NCBI RefSeq assembly: GCF_001651035.1
Contig: NZ_LXRG01000054.1
Location: 248,001 to 312,000, forward strand
Source of the DNA: Halomonas sp. ALS9
Lineage (GTDB): Bacteria > Pseudomonadota > Gammaproteobacteria > Pseudomonadales > Halomonadaceae
Length of the DNA stretch: 64,000 bases
Direction of reading: 5' to 3'
Shown here piece after piece: positions 1 to 7,823 of the stretch. Numbering within the stretch: the first letter of the stretch is position 1; every line of letters starts with the position of its first letter. The notes below the pieces were generated by a model, which was given only the letters and a program-made list of their open reading frames with translations, was not told where the DNA came from and did no database searches. The position numbers were made by a program, and so were the translations under genes.

Positions 1-39
1 AAAGCTGGCCCCGGTGAAGCGGTTTACATCAAATTCCAT
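1..39 (-). CDS. Start of a phage tail gene (lambda G position), cut by window edge
   Basis: Only the first 13 codons are visible, reading MEFDVNRFTGASF from an ATG at 39 on the minus strand. An AAGGTG ribosome-binding site lies just upstream. The position directly after the tail tube gene matches lambda gene G, a tail assembly chaperone often expressed with a -1 frameshift to GT. The identity rests on gene order alone because no diagnostic residues are in the window. Confidence 0.45.
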   Translation of the reverse strand, partial: MEFDVNRFTGASF

Positions 40-79
40 GGCATCACCTTCAATAAGTGCTGTTTAAAAAGCTATGAAA

Positions 80-96
80 GCCCGCCATGGCAGGCC
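80..96 (-). terminator. Weak terminator-like hairpin after the tail tube gene
   Basis: On the minus strand GCCTGC and GCGGGC pair around a short CATG loop and are followed by TTTCATA. It lies between the tail tube gene and the next tail gene, so it may limit read-through. The T-run is short, so confidence is modest. Confidence 0.35.
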
Positions 97-111
97 TTCT
101 AGTCGGCATCA

Positions 112-1104
112 TTAGCCTTCAAAATCGACGGTGGCTTGCTCAGCAGACACGGTACAGCTGATATTCACATGGTCGCCTGCCGGGTACGTTCGCCCGATGC
201 CCAGAATGCCCTGGGTCAGCGAGAATGGTGCCCGGTGGCGGTTCTGGTACCAGCGAAACCACAGCCGATTGTTTTTAAGTCGAACCAGCGGATCGGTGGC
301 ATCCCCTTCACCGTAATAGGTGAAGCTTGCTTGCCCGAGCGTTTGCGACACGCTGCCCAGCGTGCCGTTATAGATCTGCGTCGAGTTGGTGGAGTGAGAC
401 GTTTCCGCGGGCACCCAGTTACTGGCCCGAGGGATTTCGGCAAAGATCGGCGTGTAACCTCTCATGCTGACACGCTTCGGCAGGTTACCCGTATGGATCT
501 TGGGCAGTTCCGCTGCGAAGTGGACTTCCCCGCTGGCAGGATCGGTTTGCCAAACAGGGCTGTCGTAACGCTCCTGGTGGTTGCCGACCACCTGATAAAT
601 TTCCGTATCGTTGACCGGGGCAGCGCTTCCGCTGGCAAGACGTACCTGGCCAATTTCCACCGCGTCCACAGGGATGAATGCAGGCCCGCCCGGTTCGCCG
701 CGCTGCTCGCTGAAGGTAGCCCCTTCGGCGCCAGCCACGGCCACAAGCGCGCCGCTGTTATCCACCGTAATGCTGGTAACCACATGGGTTTCAGTGGAGG
801 CACGCTCAATGGCCACATCTGCACTGGCTACATGCACCAAGCCATCGCTGGCAGCACCGGCAGCAGTCGGCATATAAGCGGTCAATGCGGCCACGGTCAC
901 ATTGTCATTGCCGGTACCGGCGCGGATCTGCCCACCGGTCGCCAGCCCCCAGGGGCGCACTTCCGCCTCAAAGCCAGCACGCCCGCTCCAAGGGGCAAAC
1001 GTGGCCTCAAAGATGGTGGCATCGCCGATATCCGTTAGATGCTCCCAATCGTTAAAGGATTGGCCGGACTCGTATTCCAGTTTAGGGTTGTCGGTAATCG
1101 CCAC
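112..1104 (-). CDS. Phage major tail tube protein (lambda V position)
   Basis: A 330-residue protein lying after the U-like gene and before the next tail gene, the place of lambda gene V. V polymerises around the tape measure to form the tail tube of siphophages. The sequence is rich in beta-type segments, Ser/Thr and Gly, with no membrane segment, as expected of a tube protein. It is longer than lambda V (246 residues), so an extra surface domain is possible; the C-terminal stretch after about residue 210 is a candidate. A promoter was not seen; expression is probably from the late transcript. The call combines gene order and general style, not a recognised motif. Confidence 0.7.
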   Translation of the reverse strand: MAITDNPKLEYESGQSFNDWEHLTDIGDATIFEATFAPWSGRAGFEAEVRPWGLATGGQIRAGTGNDNVTVAALTAYMPTAAGAASDGLVHVASADVAIERASTETHVVTSITVDNSGALVAVAGAEGATFSEQRGEPGGPAFIPVDAVEIGQVRLASGSAAPVNDTEIYQVVGNHQERYDSPVWQTDPASGEVHFAAELPKIHTGNLPKRVSMRGYTPIFAEIPRASNWVPAETSHSTNSTQIYNGTLGSVSQTLGQASFTYYGEGDATDPLVRLKNNRLWFRWYQNRHRAPFSLTQGILGIGRTYPAGDHVNISCTVSAEQATVDFEG

Positions 1105-1151
1105 GGGGCGTCCTCCTATAGAACGTGGTCAAAAGCCCGGCATGCGGGCAT

Positions 1152-1174
1152 AAAAAAACCCGCGCATGGCGGGC
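1152..1174 (-). terminator. Rho-independent terminator between U- and V-like genes
   Basis: On the minus strand CCCGC, a GCATG-type loop and GCGGG are followed by seven T. It lies in front of the tail tube gene, so late transcripts must pass it. The longest reading of the plus-strand gene at 1202 would begin inside this hairpin, which argues against that start. Confidence 0.6.
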
Positions 1175-1201
1175 AAAGAACTCAGCAAGGAACGGTATAA
1201 G

Positions 1202-1651
1202 GTGCCTATTACAAAAATGCCTGAAAGCAGTCTTGATATGGTGGCAATCGCAGAAGAGTTGCTCGAGCAATACCGAAACACACCTTCTCCAGCACTGTTG
1301 TTGAGCGCGGTTTTGACGGCCAATCATGTCGTCGACTGGCATTGCAAAGAAAATGGCAAAAAACTAGATGAAGGAATGCGGAATCATTTAAAGCAGCAGT
1401 TCCCCGAATGGAATGTCTTGCGTGAGATCAGTAATGGACTCAAGCATATGAAGCCAAATACAAACCAACACCACCACGGCAAACTTATCGATCGCGAGCC
1501 CAGTTGGGGAGATGATAACTTCTGGCGCGGCTACGGCACTGGGATCCCTCACTGGTATATCGATATCAATGAAAAGCAGGTGCCAGTAGAGTCTCTATGC
1601 CAGGATTTTCTCGACAAGTACAAGCAACACATCAATAGGACATCGCAATAG
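1202..1651 (+). CDS. Plus-strand accessory gene (moron) between U- and V-like tail genes, unknown function
   Basis: A 149-residue soluble, mostly helical protein that I do not recognise. It runs against the flanking tail genes and is visibly richer in A+T, which fits a moron acquired separately. The GTG at 1202 is chosen because AAGGAA lies 9 bases upstream. ATG at 1166 lies within a terminator hairpin with no ribosome-binding site, and ATG at 1217 is also possible. Features include NHVVDWHC near the middle and a conserved-looking LREISNGLKHMKPN segment; the R...KH spacing recalls HEPN-type proteins but does not match the usual Rx4-6H motif. It ends three bases from the stop of the convergent U-like gene. 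Whether it acts on the host or against other phages cannot be told. Confidence 0.7.
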   Translation: MPITKMPESSLDMVAIAEELLEQYRNTPSPALLLSAVLTANHVVDWHCKENGKKLDEGMRNHLKQQFPEWNVLREISNGLKHMKPNTNQHHHGKLIDREPSWGDDNFWRGYGTGIPHWYIDINEKQVPVESLCQDFLDKYKQHINRTSQ

Positions 1652-1653
1652 CG

Positions 1654-2097
1654 CTACTGCGTATAAGGATCACCCACGGCATGCGACCAGCGCACCGCCA
1701 GAACCAGATCCACACCAATAATGTCGCTACCCTCTTCGGGGTAATAGATCGTACCGCCGGTATAAGCGATGTCCTCGCATAGCCCGTCCAACGTTCGGTC
1801 AGCGCCTGTAGCCGTGGAGATCAGCTCGGCCAGAATGGTATTGCCCTGGGTACTCCATTGCCGGTGGTCGCGGTCAGCCTGGTGCACGGTTTCAACCGTT
1901 ACCTCGGTAGTCACGCTCACACCGCCGTAGCGGTTGCGCTCCACAAGGCCGTCACTGCCATCCCAAAGGCTGCGCGCGGGCAAGGCGTCGATGATGCTGT
2001 TCGCCCGCTCGGCACTTAGCCGCTCTGCGAGTGCTGCGATGATCTGCTCTCTGATAGGGGTCATATCATTGCCGGTTGAGTAGTCGTTCTGATTCAT
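1654..2097 (-). CDS. Phage tail terminator/completion protein (lambda U position)
   Basis: A 147-residue acidic protein between the Z-like gene and the tail tube gene, the position of lambda U, which caps the finished tail tube and joins it to the head. Its start overlaps the end of the Z-like gene. A second Met at 2064 (MTPIREQ) would give a 136-residue form closer to the 131 residues of U; neither start has a strong ribosome-binding site. The fold cannot be confirmed from sequence alone, so gene order carries most of the weight. Confidence 0.65.
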   Translation of the reverse strand: MNQNDYSTGNDMTPIREQIIAALAERLSAERANSIIDALPARSLWDGSDGLVERNRYGGVSVTTEVTVETVHQADRDHRQWSTQGNTILAELISTATGADRTLDGLCEDIAYTGGTIYYPEEGSDIIGVDLVLAVRWSHAVGDPYTQ

Positions 2098-2638
2098 AAC
2101 TCATGCGCTGCATTAAGCGATTGCCGCTGGGCGCCTGCAGGTCATCTTTCACGTCGCTAAACACCTGGCTGGTGGAGGGGCCGTAAAGCACCTTGATGCC
2201 TTCACTTCGCCCCAGGCCAGTGCCGTATTGGGTACGAATAGCAATCGCCTGTACGCCGTTGGCGAACCGGATAAAGAAAGCGCCAGGCATGCGCTTTTTA
2301 CCGCCGCTTGGTTTCACCTGCACACCTGCCCCACCCGCTTTGTAGGCGCGGTGTGGGTAGCGCGTCAGCAGCGTTCCCCGGGTTGGCGTTCGGATCGCAC
2401 CGTTTAAGCTATTAACGGTGGCCCGTTTAACGGTCAGTTTGTCGCGCACGTAGCCCGCTTTGAGCTTCACCTGCTTGCGGATCTCTTTGCTGGCCTCGGT
2501 ACGCGTTACGCCTAACGTGTGGTTGATAGCACGGCTCATGGCGCGCGGTGCGCCATTCTTGATGTGCATCAGGTCGCTTTCAATGCGGCGGATCGCCTGC
2601 CTATCCACCGTAATCTTGATCGGGGAGGTTTGGCTCAT
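2066..2638 (-). CDS. Phage minor tail protein Z-like
   Basis: A 190-residue basic protein resembling the prophage minor tail protein Z family, with a helical N-terminal half (residues about 15-75), a KAGYVRDKLTVKRA segment and an FFIRFANG segment typical of that family. In lambda, gpZ is needed for correct DNA positioning in the tail and head-tail joining. It overlaps the FII-like gene by four bases and the U-like gene by 32 bases, consistent with coupled translation in the late operon. Confidence 0.75.
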   Translation of the reverse strand: MSQTSPIKITVDRQAIRRIESDLMHIKNGAPRAMSRAINHTLGVTRTEASKEIRKQVKLKAGYVRDKLTVKRATVNSLNGAIRTPTRGTLLTRYPHRAYKAGGAGVQVKPSGGKKRMPGAFFIRFANGVQAIAIRTQYGTGLGRSEGIKVLYGPSTSQVFSDVKDDLQAPSGNRLMQRMSYESERLLNRQ

Positions 2639-2955
2639 GTTCGCTCCGGCGTCACAATCCAGGTCACCAGGTAACCGTCTTCGCGGGCCTTTTGGCCCAA
2701 CCGCCAGCCCTTGCCGTTCAGCGTCACCACATCACCACGGGCGCCAGCACCGAGTTCACTGGTGTAACCGGTTAACTCGGTACGGGCTTCCATTATTACG
2801 CCCTGCATGCCTGCCACGGTGCGCTCCACATCTCGATCGAGCATCACAGTGACAGGAACAGGGTCGACGTTCAGCGCGATGAAGATAGCCGGATCACCGG
2901 CCTCCTCCAGTATTTCCCGCGTACCTTCGCGTACTTCATCGTCAAAGACGCTCAT
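2635..2955 (-). CDS. Head-tail attachment protein (lambda FII-like)
   Basis: A 106-residue protein in the place of lambda FII, which binds the packaged head and gives the tail its docking surface. ATG at 2955 shares bases with the TGA of the preceding gene (TGATG), a coupled start; an in-frame GTG lies one codon earlier. The beta-rich C-terminal half (DVVTLNGKGWRLGQKAREDGYLVTWIV region) fits the family's small barrel. Confidence 0.7.
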   Translation of the reverse strand: MSVFDDEVREGTREILEEAGDPAIFIALNVDPVPVTVMLDRDVERTVAGMQGVIMEARTELTGYTSELGAGARGDVVTLNGKGWRLGQKAREDGYLVTWIVTPERT

Positions 2956-3161
2956 CACTCACCGCCCGTGCCCTGGCTGGCTGAAGGGTCGGTGTCGGAC
3001 TCGGCTGCTTTCTGTGAACCAGTGGCTTCTCCAATCACCCCCGCTTTCACCAAACGATCCTCTTCAGCTCTGTTTTTAGGCTTGTAAGGCTGGCCTAGCT
3101 TGGCCAGCACCTCATTGCCCTTTTCAATCTGTCCGTGGATTACCACGTATTGTTTAGCCAT
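2955..3161 (-). CDS. Small phage protein at lambda FI position
   Basis: A 68-residue protein with a compact N-terminal half and a Ser/Asp/Gly-rich tail. It lies between the capsid gene and the FII-like gene, as lambda FI does; FI assists DNA packaging by helping terminase engage proheads. Similarity to FI was not recognised, so the function is inferred from position only. A good ribosome-binding site (AGGAGG) precedes the ATG. Confidence 0.6.
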   Translation of the reverse strand: MAKQYVVIHGQIEKGNEVLAKLGQPYKPKNRAEEDRLVKAGVIGEATGSQKAAESDTDPSASQGTGGE

Positions 3162-3189
3162 AGCGGCCTCCTGTTAGTCTATGGGGCAC

Positions 3190-3212
3190 AAAAAACCCCG
3201 CATTGAGCGGGG
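3190..3212 (-). terminator. Rho-independent terminator after the major capsid gene
   Basis: On the minus strand CCCCGC and GCGGGG form a stem with a five-base loop followed by six T, directly after the capsid gene stop at 3216. Such a site would raise capsid message relative to the tail genes unless late transcription is antiterminated. Confidence 0.75.
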
Positions 3213-3215
3213 CGG

Positions 3216-4241
3216 TTAAGCGACCTTGGCGTAAACAAAGGCGTCCGGTTCATGGAAGCCTGGCAGCGGTGCCGCCTGCATCATGAGCCAGCGCACGCTG
3301 GGATCTTTCTCGATCCAGCTTTTCGGGTAACGCGCCACGTCGAACATGCCGCCTTCGATGGCTTCCATGTCCTGAATGGCCGCATACAGCATGCCGCAAC
3401 GGCTGGACGTGGGCCCCATAACCAAGCCACCTGCGGGAATCATCGGCTGCTCATTACTCTCTGGATCGAGGTACCACTCTTCGTAGGAGAAGAGATCAAC
3501 ACCAGGATCGTTGAGGTAGCCCAGATAGGTCACCCCGTCCGGCAGCTCGTCAGGGCGAATCATGCCAAGATCGATGCGACGGGTGTTGAGCTTCTTGATG
3601 ACGGATTCACTATCCAGGAAGGCGTCAGCTGCCTCGGCGCTCATCACGGCTGCATTTGCAGTCCGGCCGCTGTCTTTGGCGATGCGGCGCTTGTACTTAC
3701 GCAGGTCTGCAATCGGGTCAGCGGTGGCTTCCGTCCACAGCACGGATTCAGTGACCTGGTGGCTGGCCGCCATCTGGTAATCAATGATGTCATCAACACC
3801 ATCGCCCACAACTTCCACCTGGCCGCTGGTCAAGGCTTGCGCCACCATCCACTCTTCGCGGCGGTTGATTTGGTCATCCAGATCTTCCATGTCCCGCGCC
3901 AGCTGATCCCCCGCACGTTGAAGCGGCGTGCGGCCAGAATAGATTTGCTCACCTGGCTGGCGATGGCCAAGCAACTGGCCTGCGTTAGTTTCCAGCTTGG
4001 GTTTGATGTAAGGCGGTTGATAGCTGCGCATAACGCTACCGGTACGATCAACCACTTTGCCAGGGCGGTTAGGGCGTACAAACGGCGCCATTTTGCGCTG
4101 GCCTTTAAGGATGTCGATGTCAACGTGCTGGGTCACAGAGTTGACCGGGTTGGCACCAAAAAAGGTTGTGCCAAGGAAACGCCGGGCGCGCTTCATCTGC
4201 TCAACCGCCTCCAGCATTGTGCGGGGTTCAAACAAGTCCAT
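3216..4241 (-). CDS. Major capsid protein (lambda E family)
   Basis: A 341-residue protein, the same length class as lambda gpE (341 residues). It starts with MDLFEPRTMLEAVEQMKR and has the family's FFGANPVNSVTQHVDIDI block, the LAPF-like block (KMAPFVRPNRPG), a RREEWMVAQALTSG helix and a C-terminal FYPDYEE-like region (ARYPKSWIEKDPSVRW). It builds the icosahedral shell with the HK97 fold. The gene sits between the decoration protein and FI-like genes, with an AGGAG ribosome-binding site and its own terminator. Confidence 0.92.
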   Translation of the reverse strand: MDLFEPRTMLEAVEQMKRARRFLGTTFFGANPVNSVTQHVDIDILKGQRKMAPFVRPNRPGKVVDRTGSVMRSYQPPYIKPKLETNAGQLLGHRQPGEQIYSGRTPLQRAGDQLARDMEDLDDQINRREEWMVAQALTSGQVEVVGDGVDDIIDYQMAASHQVTESVLWTEATADPIADLRKYKRRIAKDSGRTANAAVMSAEAADAFLDSESVIKKLNTRRIDLGMIRPDELPDGVTYLGYLNDPGVDLFSYEEWYLDPESNEQPMIPAGGLVMGPTSSRCGMLYAAIQDMEAIEGGMFDVARYPKSWIEKDPSVRWLMMQAAPLPGFHEPDAFVYAKVA

Positions 4242-4297
4242 GGTTTTCTCCTGGGTTATATCAACGATGAAGGGCCTGGCTGCCTATAGCAGCGGGG

Positions 4298-4651
4298 TTA
4301 TCGAACGAAGAGGGAAACGTGACGCAGCGCTTTGCGAACTGAAGCGACGGTATGGCCAGTGCCAAGGGTGAGCTTGTCACCGCGCACGTCGCCACAAATC
4401 AGCGCTTCGGCTTCTACATCGCCATCCGTCGCATCGACGCCTTCCCACAGAATGACGCTCGGGGTTGCACTACCGTCTTCGGCGGCTGACGCAGACAAGA
4501 TGTACTTCTCGTCGGCAGTCACTTCACCCATCACGGCGCCAGCTGGCTGTACTTGGCCAGCGGCAACGGTGATTGTCATGAAGCGGCGCGGGAAATCGCC
4601 TGATAGCAAAGCCGCGGGGTTAGGGTGTGGTTTGACGGTCATTCCAGCCAT
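4298..4651 (-). CDS. Head decoration protein (lambda D-like)
   Basis: A 117-residue protein in the position of lambda D, which binds at the three-fold axes of the expanded capsid and stabilises it. ATG at 4651 (MAGMTVKPHPNP) is preferred because GAGGA lies nine bases upstream; a longer form from 4675 lacks such a site. The sequence shows the family's beta-rich core with DGSATPSVILWEGVDAT and an ALICGDVR block near the C-terminus. Length is close to gpD (110 residues). Confidence 0.85.
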   Translation of the reverse strand: MAGMTVKPHPNPAALLSGDFPRRFMTITVAAGQVQPAGAVMGEVTADEKYILSASAAEDGSATPSVILWEGVDATDGDVEAEALICGDVRGDKLTLGTGHTVASVRKALRHVSLFVR

Positions 4652-4702
4652 GATGAAGTCCTCTTTAACGATCAATGGTATTGGCTTGCGGTTGGCGGAC
4701 GG

Positions 4703-5089
4703 TTACTTCCAGCGGGCGGTGATGGCATTGACCCCTTCGGCGCGTTCGGCCGCTTCGGCGTCATCTTTCGGCGGGGTGGCCGAAGGCGCGCCCTGCCCGT
4801 CTGCACGCATAGACTGCAAACTGATCCCGCGATCCTGGGCGGCTTTGAATAGCGCCAATCCCGTCGCCTCGACACTGGCGCCTTCATCAATGGCGGTGGC
4901 CACTTCTTTCTCAAAGCCTGGCGATGCCAGGTCAAGAATGCCTTTGCAACGCGCTCGCTCATTTTCAGCCGCTTCGGCACGGATTTTGTCGGTATCGACG
5001 GTTTCAGCGGCCGCAATCTGGATAGTGCTGGGATCAGTGCCCGCTTCGATGGCTGCTTGAAGCTCAGCGGTCGTTTTAACGGTCGTCAT
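4703..5089 (-). CDS. Scaffold protein from internal in-frame start (Nu3-like)
   Basis: Inside the protease gene two consecutive ATG codons (5092 and 5089) follow a strong AAGGAG ribosome-binding site at 5097-5102; the second ATG has a seven-base spacing. Translation from here would give about 128 residues sharing the C-terminus of the protease, as lambda Nu3 does with gpC. The product is Ala/Glu-rich and helical, suited to a scaffold that is later removed. The signal is seen directly; that the protein is made is inferred. Confidence 0.75.
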   Translation of the reverse strand: MTTVKTTAELQAAIEAGTDPSTIQIAAAETVDTDKIRAEAAENERARCKGILDLASPGFEKEVATAIDEGASVEATGLALFKAAQDRGISLQSMRADGQGAPSATPPKDDAEAAERAEGVNAITARWK

Positions 5090-5932
5090 CATGACGCTCC
5101 TTTTGGTGCTGGGTTTTGAAACGGAGCCCGCCAGTTCGGCAATCAGGCTCTCTAGTGAACCGAGGCGGTCGGCCATACCAGCCGCCACGGCAAGTGCACC
5201 AGTGGCGATGCCGCCCTGGCGGAAACGGTCGTTTACCTCTTCACGGGGAATGCCGCGATTGCGGGCCACCTTGTCGAGAAATACGTTCGCGAGCTCATCG
5301 GTGCGCGTTTGCAGCTGGGCACGGCCTGCCTCGGTTTCCAGATCAGGGCGCTTGTTCGGCGCGTTACTGGAAACAATCTCGTAGCTCTTTTCGCCGGGCC
5401 GGTCTTCGCGCTTACGCAGGCTAAGCACCACGCCGACGCTGCCCAGCTGGGCGGTATCGTCAACGATCACCTCATCGGCGGCGCTGGCAATCCAGTACGA
5501 GGCGCTGGCCGCCTGCCCGCCGACATAGGCTTTGATTGGCTTGGTACCGCGCGCCTGATAAATCATCTCCGCAAGTTCATTAATGCCGGTCGCTTCACCG
5601 CCGGGGCTATCAATATCCAGCACCAGCGTATTCACGGATGGATTATCGAGCGCCGCCTGAATGTCAGTGGCTAGGCTGCCAGTAGCGGTTGCGCCGCTAA
5701 TCTCAGTCATCAAATTGGCATGACGAAAAATAGGGCCGCTAACGGGGATAATGGCAACGCCATTACGCACGGTGACACTGCGCGTATTGTCCAGCGGGCG
5801 GCCTAACTTGGCTTCCAGCGCTTGAACATCACCTTCACGCGCTGCAATGGCCATGACGGTATCGAGTGCTTCAGCGGTCATCAGCCACGTGTGGCTAGCC
5901 GCCAGCTCGAAGGCGGTGCGAGGCAGTGTCAT
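4703..5932 (-). CDS. Capsid maturation protease of the S49 family with fused scaffold (lambda C-like)
   Basis: A 409-residue protein with an N-terminal signal-peptide-peptidase-A type serine protease domain (about residues 50-270). The LVLDIDSPGGE block and the GGQAASASYWIASAADE block contain the likely nucleophile Ser143, followed by QLGSVGVVLS. The C-terminal 130 residues form a separate helical, charged segment that can also be made alone from an internal start (see entry at 4703-5089). In lambda, gpC cleaves scaffold and portal proteins during prohead maturation. The gene lies between the portal and decoration genes, in lambda order. Confidence 0.9.
   Translation of the reverse strand: MTLPRTAFELAASHTWLMTAEALDTVMAIAAREGDVQALEAKLGRPLDNTRSVTVRNGVAIIPVSGPIFRHANLMTEISGATATGSLATDIQAALDNPSVNTLVLDIDSPGGEATGINELAEMIYQARGTKPIKAYVGGQAASASYWIASAADEVIVDDTAQLGSVGVVLSLRKREDRPGEKSYEIVSSNAPNKRPDLETEAGRAQLQTRTDELANVFLDKVARNRGIPREEVNDRFRQGGIATGALAVAAGMADRLGSLESLIAELAGSVSKPSTKRSVMMTTVKTTAELQAAIEAGTDPSTIQIAAAETVDTDKIRAEAAENERARCKGILDLASPGFEKEVATAIDEGASVEATGLALFKAAQDRGISLQSMRADGQGAPSATPPKDDAEAAERAEGVNAITARWK
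5097..5102 (-). promoter_or_regulatory. Internal ribosome-binding site for the scaffold start
   Basis: AAGGAG on the minus strand lies four and seven bases before two in-frame ATG codons in the middle of the capsid protease gene. A full Shine-Dalgarno sequence at this spacing inside a coding region is the mark of the nested Nu3-type start. Confidence 0.75.
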
Positions 5933-5946
5933 GGGGGTCTCCTGAT

Positions 5947-7599
5947 TTATTCGTCAGCGTCTGCGTTGGCGGGTTCTTTCTCTTCTGAATGCACCTTTCC
6001 GCCTACATAGACAGGCACGTTGTCCAGTCGCTTGCGCTGTATTTCCCGGGCACGGTCACGGTGAACGTCTTCCCAGTCCTCACCGTGCAGCGCCATGGTC
6101 TCGATATGCTCGTTACTGGTGCCGTTGGCGATCCGCTCTGTGGCGGCCCGGGCATCGACCTGCTCATTCAGAGAGCCAAGGGGTTCACCGATCCACAAGC
6201 CCCGGGTATAAGCACGGCGGCGTACCGGGTCGTTATAGCCAGGTAGCTGAATACGGCCACGCGCCACGAGCTCATCAATGACCAGCTCATAGGTTGGCTG
6301 GCAGAACTGCACCGTAAGATGGTGGCGGCGCTGCTTGATGAACTTCCAAAGCTGGTTGAAGGCGGCGCGGGCAGCTGTGTAACTGGTCGAGAAGTGCATC
6401 AAAAGCACTTCGGAGGGCATTTCCAGTGCCGCGCCCATCTCTTTAACGATGGCCACGAAGAACGGATCAAACTGGGCGTTCGGCCGGTTAGGGTTAATCG
6501 TGACCGGTTCGGCGCCCTCCTCGAGATCCCAAACAGCACCTTCACCCAACGTTAGGTTATCGCCATCACTCGGCTGGTCATCAGAACTGCTGACGACGGG
6601 CCGGTCTGGCTTGTTGGGATCATCGCTATCCTCGCTCCACATGGGCCCCCCGGCGGCCATGTTCGGATCTTCATTTGGCGAGTGTTTAATTGCCACAGTG
6701 AACATGGCGCTGATCACAGCAGCGGTCAGCTCTGCTTGGCTGAAGCGCTCCAACTTTTGTAGCGCTTCAAGAATGGGGGCCAAATAGGGAACACCACGGG
6801 TTTGGCCTGGCCGCCCTTTTTCATTGACCAGGTGCAGAATTCGCCGGCGGCCCGTTTGGGCGCCAAAGATCGGGTACCATTCCCACTGCTGCGAGGTGGT
6901 GTAGTCGCTTGGATAACCACTGCAAACGCGAATATGCGTCGGCTTGCCCAGTCTGTCGGTGCGCACACCGTCGACTTCATTCGGGGTGTGAAGGTCGGTT
7001 AATGGATTGCCGACCCGCTCCGCTTCGATCAACTGCAGCTTGGTTCCAAACAGGCAGCCAGGGCGTTGATCATCGGGTGTCATGGCAAACACGTCACCAC
7101 TGACAAGCGCACTGATAAAGGCCAGCCGCTGGAGCATGTAGAAATCAAGTCCGGCCTCGATGTCGCACTCGGCTGGATCCTCTGCCCATAAGCGAAACCC
7201 ACGCGCCAGCTCATCATTGAGCGCATCGCTTTCATCGTCACTTAGCCCAAGTGATTCACCGTCTACGTTGGGGCGCACCGTTAGCCCCATGCCCACCACG
7301 TTTGTAGCGGCACGATTAACCGCGGCACGCGCCATCATGTGGTTTCGGTAAGCATCGCGGGTACGGCTAATCAGCAGTTCGCGCTCGCCGGTGGGTGTGT
7401 CCTGCCGAGGGCTGCCCAGCCCAGGCAACCAGCTAAGCATGGAGCGAATCATTCGGCTTGCGCCGCGGTGCCGGGTCTCGCTGCCACTGTTTGCGCGCGT
7501 GCGGCCTTGCGTAGATTCCAGGCGTTCAAGCTCTTGGCGAACTAGCTGGTCGCGCTTTTGCTCAGCAGAACTGCCCTTGAAGCGATTAAATAGGCCCAT
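5947..7599 (-). CDS. Portal protein (lambda B family)
   Basis: A 550-residue protein of the lambda-type portal family (phage portal 2), close to gpB in length (533). It forms the dodecameric ring through which DNA enters and leaves the capsid. Recognisable parts are the N-terminal RGASRMIRSMLSWLPG segment, RDAYRNHMMARAAVNRAATNVVG, the GYPSDYTTSQQWEWYPIFG region and the clip/stem helices near MHFSTSYTAARAAFNQLWKF. The gene lies between gpW-like and protease genes, with 2- and 14-base gaps, so it belongs to one operon. Confidence 0.93.
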   Translation of the reverse strand: MGLFNRFKGSSAEQKRDQLVRQELERLESTQGRTRANSGSETRHRGASRMIRSMLSWLPGLGSPRQDTPTGERELLISRTRDAYRNHMMARAAVNRAATNVVGMGLTVRPNVDGESLGLSDDESDALNDELARGFRLWAEDPAECDIEAGLDFYMLQRLAFISALVSGDVFAMTPDDQRPGCLFGTKLQLIEAERVGNPLTDLHTPNEVDGVRTDRLGKPTHIRVCSGYPSDYTTSQQWEWYPIFGAQTGRRRILHLVNEKGRPGQTRGVPYLAPILEALQKLERFSQAELTAAVISAMFTVAIKHSPNEDPNMAAGGPMWSEDSDDPNKPDRPVVSSSDDQPSDGDNLTLGEGAVWDLEEGAEPVTINPNRPNAQFDPFFVAIVKEMGAALEMPSEVLLMHFSTSYTAARAAFNQLWKFIKQRRHHLTVQFCQPTYELVIDELVARGRIQLPGYNDPVRRRAYTRGLWIGEPLGSLNEQVDARAATERIANGTSNEHIETMALHGEDWEDVHRDRAREIQRKRLDNVPVYVGGKVHSEEKEPANADADE

Positions 7600-7601
7600 G
7601 A

Positions 7602-7823
7602 TTAAAATCCAATGTAGCGAACGCGATTACGACCACCCGAGGAGGTAGCCGCTCTCTCTTTGGCGGCCATACGTTCAAAGCGCTCTTCCATTTTGTAGAG
7701 CGTGGGGAGGTCTGCCCGGGTGTACTGCCGATCGCCAAAGCGCCACGACTGCGAGCCGCTTAGGATTTTGTCGATGGCTTCGCGCACTTTGCTTAGGCGT
7801 GCGGCATAGGTTTCGGTAGTCAT
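7602..7823 (-). CDS. Head-tail joining protein gpW-like
   Basis: A 73-residue helical protein of the gpW family, which plugs the portal after packaging and prepares the head for tail joining. The segment LSKVREAIDKILSGSQSW followed by a beta-hairpin and YKMEERFERM fits the short alpha-beta-alpha fold. The start overlaps the terminase stop by four bases and the end is two bases from the portal gene, exactly the lambda A-W-B arrangement. Confidence 0.85.
   Translation of the reverse strand: MTTETYAARLSKVREAIDKILSGSQSWRFGDRQYTRADLPTLYKMEERFERMAAKERAATSSGGRNRVRYIGF

Noticed and set aside
136-1038. 300-codon plus-strand frame opposite the tail tube gene
   Set aside because: It is antisense to a well-placed phage gene, lacks a ribosome-binding site and has biased His/Arg/Gly composition.
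3252-4289. 345-codon plus-strand frame opposite the capsid gene
   Set aside because: Mirror of the capsid coding strand; no start signal and no domain.
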